Part shown: positions 17,976 to 27,474 of the stretch, one piece after another
Layout of the letters: each line of letters opens with the position of its first letter
Position numbering within the stretch: the stretch's first letter is position 1
Assembly (NCBI RefSeq): GCF_900059565.1
Contig: NZ_FIZW01000002.1
Span: forward strand, 434,001-498,000
Length of the DNA: 64,000 bases
Source of the DNA: Murdochiella massiliensis
Lineage (GTDB): Bacteria > Bacillota > Clostridia > Tissierellales > Peptoniphilaceae
Direction of reading: 5' to 3'
Program-made: the position numbers and the translations under genes
Notes under the pieces: model-generated
The model's input: only the letters and a program-made list of their open reading frames with translations
What the model was told of the DNA's origin: nothing
Database searches by the model: none

Positions 17976-19193
17976 TTATCTTGTAAACGCAATCACTTCT
18001 CTTGGTGTGTTTGTTAAAAACTCAAAGCCTTCCTCTGTGATTAAGACGGTATCGCTATGTCTGACGGCACCAATTTCTTGGCTCATCAATCCGGGCTCAA
18101 CGGTGATAATCATGCCGGCGGCTAAAGGCGTGTCGTTTTCTTTTGCAACGGAGGGAAACTCGTGACTGGAGAGCCCCATACCATGGCCACATCTACCGGG
18201 CAAGATATCTTCAAAGCCTGCCTTTATAAATTCCTCCATTGCCATTAAATACAAATCACTGAAAATCGTTCCTGGCTTTAAGTGTTCAAAGATCTTTTTT
18301 CGAGCCCGTAACATGGCTTCATATGCTTTTTTTCTGGTATCGCTGACTTTGCCAACCATAATACTGCGCTCATTTTCAACGTTATATCCAGATACTCGTG
18401 CCCAACTCATAGGCATTGTAAGATCTCCGTTTTGTGGGACATAACCTGTAGGACAATCACAGCCATAATTGAGTCTTTCATTCGTCATGCACCAAACGCA
18501 TAACGTATCAATTTGAGCTGTCTGGTTATTTGAGAAGCCACTCACCTCGTAGTTTTGATAGTTTTTATGCCATTCTTTGCGCATTGCATATTGACCTTCC
18601 GTGCAAGCCGCAGCTTCACTATATCCATCCTTAAGCGCTTCAATGGCTCTGGAAACTCCAATATCAACAAGTTTTCCAGAAATTCGGCACATCTTGATTT
18701 CATATGGATCTTTTACTAAACGTTGATGAGAGATCATCCTGCTGATATCAAAAAACTTTTCTACACCTAAATTTAATTTTAAATCCTCAATGAAATTGAA
18801 TGACGCATATTCCCCTTCGATCGCGATACTCCGAGTGTCTTGAGGAACTAAAAGTTTAATAGCCTCCATAGCGCTGCTTGCAACAGATTTGGCTTTTCCC
18901 CATTTTCCATAGCAAAATACATCTTCTGTTGCGCCCTCATTCATCGCATGGTTGTATCGAATAGCATGCACCAATAAAAAGCTCTTTTTAGGGCACACTA
19001 CAAAATATGGTGCGTGGCTTATTATGACCGGATTAAAATTGCTAAAGTAAAAAACATTTTCTGGACTACTGATTATAGCAAGATCAATTCCTTTTTTTAT
19101 CATTGCTTCCTGCAGAAGTTTAATCCGTTTTTGCACATAGCCTCGCAACTCTGGAGTCGCTTTTTTTTCATCTATTACTTTTTGTTCATTCAT
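17976..19193 (-). CDS. M24 (creatinase/aminopeptidase P-like) family hydrolase, divergent
   Basis: A 405-residue pita-bread-fold protein. The N-terminal creatinase domain (GIDLAIISSPENVFYFSNF) and C-terminal domain (GRCGHGMGLSSHEFPS, TVEPGL) are clear. The metal ligands of aminopeptidases are mostly missing. Around residue 255 the usual D...D positions read PMSWARVSGYNVENER, much like creatinase, and near the end the usual E is H (GAVRHSDTVLIT). The His that precedes the first Asp region in most members is replaced in NYGCDCPTGY. So it is probably a metal-independent hydrolase or a binding protein, not a prolidase. GAAGGAG upstream fixes the start. It lies 39 bp after the AbgT gene. Confidence 0.8.
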   Translation of the reverse strand: MNEQKVIDEKKATPELRGYVQKRIKLLQEAMIKKGIDLAIISSPENVFYFSNFNPVIISHAPYFVVCPKKSFLLVHAIRYNHAMNEGATEDVFCYGKWGKAKSVASSAMEAIKLLVPQDTRSIAIEGEYASFNFIEDLKLNLGVEKFFDISRMISHQRLVKDPYEIKMCRISGKLVDIGVSRAIEALKDGYSEAAACTEGQYAMRKEWHKNYQNYEVSGFSNNQTAQIDTLCVWCMTNERLNYGCDCPTGYVPQNGDLTMPMSWARVSGYNVENERSIMVGKVSDTRKKAYEAMLRARKKIFEHLKPGTIFSDLYLMAMEEFIKAGFEDILPGRCGHGMGLSSHEFPSVAKENDTPLAAGMIITVEPGLMSQEIGAVRHSDTVLITEEGFEFLTNTPREVIAFTR

Positions 19194-19232
19194 TATTTTC
19201 TCCTTCAATCTCTTTAACAACGCAGTCTCAAT

Positions 19233-20765
19233 TTACGATAGTAATACGGGGCCACCCGGTCCAAGAGGAATGTTAAAAGCGAACCATATTAATAGCTCAA
19301 CTACCATAAAGAGGAAGTAGCAAATAACATATGGAAGCATGTTGGACATCAGTGTTCCAAAACCAGCCTTTTTATCATATTTCTGTGCTAACGCTAGTAG
19401 CATCCCAAAATATGCAAACGTGGGGCAAATCGGATTGGAAATCGCGTCGCCGATGCGATACGCCATTTGAATCAAAGCCGGATGATATCCAAGCAACATG
19501 AACATTGGAACAAATACGCTAGATAATAATGACCATTTCGTCGAAGCGGAACCAATTAAAAGATTCAGAAATGCACACATAATAACAAACAGTACAAGAA
19601 CGACCCAAATCGGCAAACCTGAAGCTTCTAACGCATCCGCACCAGCAATGGCTAAGATCAGCCCTAGATTTGACCAGCTAAAATAGCTCAGAAATTGCGC
19701 AATAAAGAAGAACAATGCGATGTAATTTCCCATGCCAGCCATTGCATCACTCAATGCCTTAGCAACATCCTTAAAAGAGGTGAAGCGTCCTGAAACATAT
19801 CCAAAGGCTAAGCCAGGAACTGCAAACATGAGTGCGATCAGTATAGTCAAGCCCTTCATCAACGGCGCACCCGAAGAAATAGCAGATCCCGTCTTTGGAT
19901 CACTCAATATGCCACTATAAACACCAAAAGCAACTACCGCTATATAGCCTAAGAATGAAAACAATGCAGCTTTCAGTGCACGATGATCCTTTTCATTCGC
20001 ACTTTCACCAACTGGAGAATACGATCCATGATAAACTCCCATGCGTGGCTCTATTACTTTTACTGTGATTAGAACAGAAAAGAAAGTGAGAAAAATAACA
20101 GAAACTCCTGAAAAATACCAGTTCATAGCGGGAGTAAGTACTATATCTGGATTAACAAGTTGTGCAGCTGCTTCGGTATAACTCATATTAACAACGTCCA
20201 TAGATGTTACTAAAAGATTCGAAGCAAAGGCACCGGAAACAGATGCATATGCAGCAAGCATACCAGCCAAAGGATTTCTTCCCATGGCAGCCCATAACAA
20301 AGCTCCCACAGGAGGCATAACAACAAAACCTGCTCCACCAGTACAGTCCGCAATTACACAGAGAAAAGTAAATACGGTAATAACTTTCAGATCGGAACCT
20401 TTTGAATTGGTAGCTAATCTTTTAAGCGCAATGTTAAACAAACCGGAACTTTCACAAACTCCAACGCCCAGCATGCAAGTAAGAGTTAAACCCAAGGCGC
20501 TCATTCCAGTAAAATTCTTAACGGCCTTTGTAAGCATCATAATTAATCCATTGACACTCAGAAGATTAACTACCTCAACTTTTTCATTTGTTGCAGGATT
20601 AATTGCACTGACGCCTAGGGCTGAGCAAATCCCGGAAATAATTACTACCGCTACCGCTAATACAATGAACATTAAAATGGGGTCTGGTATTTTATTTCCT
20701 GCAACTTCAACTTTACTGAGAAAACGTTCAAAAGCTTTTATTTTTTTCTTATTAGTAGTTTCCAT
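19233..20765 (-). CDS. AbgT family transporter
   Basis: A 510-residue membrane transporter with 11-13 hydrophobic segments. The N-terminus FLSKVEVAGNKIPDPILMFIV and the later GSASTKWSLLSSVFVPM and IGDAISNPICPTFAYF stretches are family signatures. AbgT imports p-aminobenzoyl-glutamate in Escherichia coli; other members export sulfonamides or move other amides or dipeptides. It is the first gene of an operon with a creatinase-like M24 protein and a UroD-like protein, which suggests uptake of an amide or amidine compound. The exact substrate is unknown. The gene is visibly A+T-rich. Confidence 0.87.
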   Translation of the reverse strand: METTNKKKIKAFERFLSKVEVAGNKIPDPILMFIVLAVAVVIISGICSALGVSAINPATNEKVEVVNLLSVNGLIMMLTKAVKNFTGMSALGLTLTCMLGVGVCESSGLFNIALKRLATNSKGSDLKVITVFTFLCVIADCTGGAGFVVMPPVGALLWAAMGRNPLAGMLAAYASVSGAFASNLLVTSMDVVNMSYTEAAAQLVNPDIVLTPAMNWYFSGVSVIFLTFFSVLITVKVIEPRMGVYHGSYSPVGESANEKDHRALKAALFSFLGYIAVVAFGVYSGILSDPKTGSAISSGAPLMKGLTILIALMFAVPGLAFGYVSGRFTSFKDVAKALSDAMAGMGNYIALFFFIAQFLSYFSWSNLGLILAIAGADALEASGLPIWVVLVLFVIMCAFLNLLIGSASTKWSLLSSVFVPMFMLLGYHPALIQMAYRIGDAISNPICPTFAYFGMLLALAQKYDKKAGFGTLMSNMLPYVICYFLFMVVELLIWFAFNIPLGPGGPVLLS

Positions 20766-20966
20766 GTTTTCTCCTTTCGAAATCTCCGCCGATTCCCTTT
20801 ATTAACTTAAACAGCCTAAATGTTCCCTTCTTTGATAACGTTTTCTCCCACATCCTTTCTTTACAACCATTTGTTAGGCATTCACTCATTACAAGATTCT
20901 GTAAAAATCTTTATCTTAAGCATATGCTTTCTCCACAGTCTTTTCATACGTATTTTATTGTATTAT

Positions 20967-20983
20967 CACAATTATTTATTGTG
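20967..20983. promoter_or_regulatory. 17-bp inverted repeat upstream of the AbgT operon
   Basis: CACAAT, five bases, ATTGTG: a perfect 6-bp inverted pair about 200 bp upstream of the AbgT start. A possible operator. The rest of 20766-21043 is A+T-rich with no gene or clear promoter. Confidence 0.3.
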
Positions 20984-21043
20984 TTCATTTCACGGGAAAA
21001 TGTTGCTTCAATAAATATGGGCATAGGGGGATGATTCTTATAC

Positions 21044-21074
21044 AAAAAAAGAGTTGCAATCGCAACTCTTTTTT
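21044..21074. terminator. Bidirectional intrinsic terminator
   Basis: Seven A, GAGTTGC, loop AATC, GCAACTC, six T. On the minus strand it ends the ZIP transporter gene, whose stop is at 21098. Confidence 0.88.
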
Positions 21075-21097
21075 CTCTATAACAATTTTAAGCAATT

Positions 21098-21880
21098 TTA
21101 CCCCAGTGCCACATCCAAGGCCATCATTACGGCAAAGCCCACAGCAAAAGCCAGTGGACCGACATCCGAATGCTCACCTTGACTCATTTCCGGAATCAGC
21201 TCCTCTACGACCACATAGAGCATGGCCCCGGCGGCAAAACTTAACAAATAAGGCAAAATGGGTACGACCAGTCCGGTAGCAAAAATCGTCAGCGCTGCAC
21301 CCAGCGGTTCCACAGCACCGGACAGTGCACCATACCAGAACGCTCGATGTCGTTTCATTCCCATCGCATGAAGCGGCATCGAAATGATGGCGCCTTCCGG
21401 AAAGTTTTGGATCGCAATGCCGAGAGCAAGCGCCAATGCGCTGCGAGCGCTAATTCCATCAACTCCCGCCATCATGCCGGCAAGTACCACCCCCACGGCC
21501 ATCCCTTCCGGAATGTTATGGAGCGTTACGGCAAAAAACATCTTGTTGGCTTTGGCCAGTTGCACATCCGGCCCTTCCGCCTTCTCGCTGTTCAAGTGTT
21601 GATGCGGGATAACATGATCCAATAGGAGAAGAAACAATACGCCCGCCATCAGTCCGACGACAGCCGGAACAAACGCCCATTTTCCCATCGCCTCTGATTG
21701 TTCCATCGACGGTATGAGCAAGCTCCATACGGAAGCGGCAATCATGATGCCGGCGGCAAAGCCCTGCAATGCGCGCTCTACCGTTCGGTTCATCTCGCCA
21801 CGCATAAAAAATACGCACGCCGAACCCAGTGTCGTCCCCACAAAGGGAATCAAAAGTCCTAACAGTACCTGTTCAGTCAT
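21098..21880 (-). CDS. ZIP family metal (zinc) transporter
   Basis: A 260-residue membrane protein of the ZIP family, importing zinc or a similar divalent cation. Eight membrane segments are expected. Key transmembrane motifs are HNIPEGMAVGVVLAG (TM4) and IAIQNFPEGAIISMPL (TM5), which hold the H/N/E metal ligands of bacterial ZIPs. A histidine-containing loop (DHVIPHQHLNSEKAEG) precedes TM4. The C-terminal half keeps VVEELIPEMSQGEHSD. It lies 72 bp after the DUF1275 gene and ends in its own terminator. Confidence 0.9.
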   Translation of the reverse strand: MTEQVLLGLLIPFVGTTLGSACVFFMRGEMNRTVERALQGFAAGIMIAASVWSLLIPSMEQSEAMGKWAFVPAVVGLMAGVLFLLLLDHVIPHQHLNSEKAEGPDVQLAKANKMFFAVTLHNIPEGMAVGVVLAGMMAGVDGISARSALALALGIAIQNFPEGAIISMPLHAMGMKRHRAFWYGALSGAVEPLGAALTIFATGLVVPILPYLLSFAAGAMLYVVVEELIPEMSQGEHSDVGPLAFAVGFAVMMALDVALG

Positions 21881-21952
21881 TGTGCCTCTTTCTACTTTCT
21901 CAATCTATTTTCTCTATCCGCTGATTTTTACCTATCCTGCGCAGACATATGC

Positions 21953-22639
21953 TTATTTTCGGTTCATCTCTATACGTTTCGCTTGCTCACGCTTATCCGA
22001 TAACAGGCGAAAAACGATGCCAAGAAGGATGACGCAGAAAAGAATGGACGGAGCACCGATCCAGTCAACGAGCCGACTCTCAACAATCGCACCCAGTACA
22101 AAACTGACGATTAGACCGCTGTAAAGCGCCATATGCCGCAGAGCATCATGCGAACGCGAACGCAAAAAAGTCTCGGTTGCCGCTGTGAAACTCCGTAAAT
22201 TACCGATGAGCATTGTGGTTGCTGCCGCCTGCCCGTGAACCGAGCGAAAACTCTCTACCTGAATGCCGCAGGCCAATGATAACAAAGCATTCGCAAGCGG
22301 ATCCCAAGCGTTGCTCATATTGCTCACAAGGAGAAGCAGTGCCATCTCCACCGCCAGCGCCCACTGTCGCCAATGAAGGCGGGAAAATGACCAACGATAG
22401 CGAATGTGATCTGCCAGAAAAATGCCCACCATAAAGGCCAAAATCGGCCAAAGATGTGCGAGCGCAAGTGAAAATTCTCCTTGTGCCGCATGCACACCGA
22501 AAAGGAGGACATTGCCCGTCTGTGCGTTGGAAAAAACATTGCCGCGAAACAGATACGAATGGGCATCCATTGCTCCGCCTGCAATAGCGAGCAACACTCC
22601 CGTGCGCATGGATTCAGACATCTGTTTTTCTTTCAACAT
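21953..22639 (-). CDS. DUF1275 (YoaK) family membrane protein
   Basis: A 228-residue protein with about six hydrophobic segments. The start region GVLLAIAGGAMDAHSYLFRG with NAQTGNVLLFGV is the family signature. DUF1275 proteins are conserved membrane proteins, suggested to be transporters, with no firm function. The start ATG at 22639 has AGGAG only three bases away, so the ATG six codons on may be used. The gene begins six bases after the stop of the ECF gene, so they are probably cotranscribed. Confidence 0.82.
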   Translation of the reverse strand: MLKEKQMSESMRTGVLLAIAGGAMDAHSYLFRGNVFSNAQTGNVLLFGVHAAQGEFSLALAHLWPILAFMVGIFLADHIRYRWSFSRLHWRQWALAVEMALLLLVSNMSNAWDPLANALLSLACGIQVESFRSVHGQAAATTMLIGNLRSFTAATETFLRSRSHDALRHMALYSGLIVSFVLGAIVESRLVDWIGAPSILFCVILLGIVFRLLSDKREQAKRIEMNRK

Positions 22640-22645
22640 CTTCTC

Positions 22646-23608
22646 CTATACTTTGTTCCGTAGCGGAGCCAGTCGCACAGAAATTGCGCCCATTCGTCCG
22701 GATTTTGCAAGCGCCTGCATCAGCGACAGAATGAGCAACGCATAGACCGGAGCACTCAGCGTCTGTTTAATAAGCGCACGGAAGAACTGTGCTTTTGCCG
22801 GGGCAGCGCCGATGAAAAAGGACATAAATAGGGGCACCAACAACACGGATGTCAGGAACTGACCGATTGCAACGCCAACCAATACACGCCAAAAGGTGAA
22901 GTTCTTTTTTCCACCTAACATATCCGTAATGAACACCGGAATCGCCCCCGTCAGCGCTGAGGTCAGCGTAAAAGCCAGATTAAAGCCATTAGAAGAAGGA
23001 CGAACCAGAAAAGCCACCAAATCCGTCACCCCGCCAATGATAAATCCGCCGAAAGGGCCGAAAATGTAGCCTGACAGTACAATTGGCAACCCGCCAAAAC
23101 TCAAAAAACCGACACGCATGGAATTGATGACCACGCCGATGGCAATAAAAATGGACATTTGTGCAATACGCTTCGGCGTGAAATACTGTGCTGCGGTAAG
23201 GTTCTTCGCGTTTTCCGCCTTTTCCTTTTGTTGCGAAACGTCACCTCGCCATTCCAGTTTCTCCCCAAGCAATCCCGCCAAAAAGCCCAAGGCGACGCCG
23301 CCAAGAATTAACGCCCACCAATACCGACCAATGAATACAGTAAACTGCTCATTATTCGCTGCCCAAGTGGCCATTTTTTTTGGCTTGAATGTGGGAATTT
23401 CCTGCCAAAACCGACGGATGAGAAGGCCCAGACCAATGGTTGCGCCTCCGGTCATTGCGCCAATAAAGCGGTTAGAAAGCACGCCGCTTAACAGAACGCC
23501 AAAATATACTGCAATCAGGCCCGTGTACACTACCGGCTCACCGACCATGCGAATGGACAGCATGGATAGCCCTGCGATGAGCAACACAACAAACCAATTT
23601 TTCTTCAC
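22646..23608 (-). CDS. ECF transporter S component, folate-type, with extra N-terminal membrane region
   Basis: 320 residues from a GTG start that has AAGGAGG eight bases upstream. The C-terminal 180 residues look like the folate-type S component of an energy-coupling factor transporter: IAIGVVINSMRVGFLSFGGLP, then GYIFGPFGGFIIGGVTDL and FLVRPSSNGFNLAFTL. The N-terminal 130 residues add four or so more membrane segments and a basic linker (EKLEWRGDVSQQKEKAENAK), which plain S components of about 170 residues lack. The shared ECF module (EcfA1, EcfA2, EcfT) is not in this window, and no folate riboswitch was recognised upstream. A terminator at 23648 separates it from the cupin-like gene. Confidence 0.78.
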   Translation of the reverse strand: MKKNWFVVLLIAGLSMLSIRMVGEPVVYTGLIAVYFGVLLSGVLSNRFIGAMTGGATIGLGLLIRRFWQEIPTFKPKKMATWAANNEQFTVFIGRYWWALILGGVALGFLAGLLGEKLEWRGDVSQQKEKAENAKNLTAAQYFTPKRIAQMSIFIAIGVVINSMRVGFLSFGGLPIVLSGYIFGPFGGFIIGGVTDLVAFLVRPSSNGFNLAFTLTSALTGAIPVFITDMLGGKKNFTFWRVLVGVAIGQFLTSVLLVPLFMSFFIGAAPAKAQFFRALIKQTLSAPVYALLILSLMQALAKSGRMGAISVRLAPLRNKV

Positions 23609-23647
23609 GATATTATCCTCCTTGAGGACAGTATAAAACAATCTATG

Positions 23648-23685
23648 AAAAAAGCAGCCCCTGTACAACATTTCTTTGGAGCTGC
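23648..23685 (-). terminator. Intrinsic terminator after the cupin-like gene
   Basis: Minus strand: GCAGCTCC ... GGGGCTGC (8 bp with one G-U pair) followed by six U. It lies between the cupin-like gene and the ECF gene. A TATACT that could serve as -10 for the ECF gene lies just after it. Confidence 0.72.
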
Positions 23686-23732
23686 CTTTACATTTCTTTT
23701 TGGCCCAAAACACGCGTTTCTCGGGATGCCGC

Positions 23733-24284
23733 TTAGTTTTCGCCGTCCATATTTTGATCTTTATAGCCTTCCCGAATGACACGGTATTCGCCCGTTTCGA
23801 CGTTCAGATCGTAGATGTCGAAATTGTTGCGCATATCGATACCGTCTTCACGGGTGGCGAGATTGATGGAACGTGAGCCTTCCGGACCGGATTGGACGCG
23901 ATGAAAAACATAGGTCGGCCAAATCAGGATACCGCCGCCGTCCAATACGCGCTTTCCGTTATGCTCAATATAGTCCGGTGTGACGATGAAATTTTCCACT
24001 TTTCCGTGTTCCGGCGTATACAGTTCGACATGACGTTCACCATAGAGAACGAAGAGATTGTCCCACTGCGCCGGATGCATGTACCAAGGGCGCTTAACCT
24101 CACCCACTGATCCCGGACTGATCGCCGGACCTGTGTGAATGACACGATCCAAGCCGTCTACGCGAGGAATAAGTTTTGTCGGCATCACGTCAAACACAAC
24201 GTTCGGCGTATGGCGAAAATCTTTCAAAGCAATAATGGTATATAGCTTAGGCACTTGTTCAATAATATAGTCTTCCGCTTTCAT
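23733..24284 (-). CDS. Conserved hypothetical protein, cupin-like
   Basis: A 183-residue soluble protein from an ATG behind AAAGGAAC. It lacks a recognised signature but reads like a double-stranded beta-helix: many short strands, HPAQWDNLFVLYGERHVELY in the middle, then GGGILIWPTYVFHRVQSGPEGS with a His near the end of the barrel. The C-terminus repeats the DIYDLNVETGEYRVIREG pattern. A sugar or small-molecule enzyme or sensor is possible, but no function can be assigned. It stands alone between a terminator and the AGCS gene. Confidence 0.65.
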   Translation of the reverse strand: MKAEDYIIEQVPKLYTIIALKDFRHTPNVVFDVMPTKLIPRVDGLDRVIHTGPAISPGSVGEVKRPWYMHPAQWDNLFVLYGERHVELYTPEHGKVENFIVTPDYIEHNGKRVLDGGGILIWPTYVFHRVQSGPEGSRSINLATREDGIDMRNNFDIYDLNVETGEYRVIREGYKDQNMDGEN

Positions 24285-24434
24285 GATTGTTCCTTTCTTC
24301 CCTTTTTCGGAAAAGAGATATCGGATCCGGAAAGACGCACTGCAAAAGGTTTCGTTTGCCATGCGACTTTCTTATGCCAATTCATTTGCATTCTACTCAT
24401 ACCCGATTCGACACAGAAAGGAACGAGAAAACCG

Positions 24435-27334
<2,900 letters not shown>

Positions 27335-27336
27335 CT

Positions 27337-27365
27337 ATTATCCCCTATTATGTACCTTTTGACCA
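27337..27365 (-). promoter_or_regulatory. Predicted glpK promoter
   Basis: Minus strand: -35 TGGTCA, 17-bp spacer, -10 GATAAT, about 40 bp before the glpK start. Confidence 0.5.
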
Positions 27366-27380
27366 TAGTTAGACGTCCAC

Positions 27381-27413
27381 AAAAAAGGGACGCCTTTTCG
27401 GCGTCCCTTTTTT
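27381..27413. terminator. Bidirectional intrinsic terminator
   Basis: Six A, GGGACGCC, loop TTTTC, GGCGTCCC, six T. It ends the C69 dipeptidase gene on the minus strand. A small palindrome, ATGCCCTTGAGGGCAT, lies closer to the stop at 27448-27463. Confidence 0.9.
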
Positions 27414-27474
27414 GTGCCATAAAATCAGCAAATTCCTTTTTGTCGTATGCCCTTGAGGGCATCATGTCGTTCTT

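Noticed and set aside
20766-21043. Promoter for the AbgT operon
   Set aside because: Several A+T-rich hexamers exist, but none has a good -35/-10 pair at usual spacing.
23609-23732. Tetrahydrofolate riboswitch before the ECF gene
   Set aside because: No conserved core is visible; the structure there is a plain terminator of the upstream gene.
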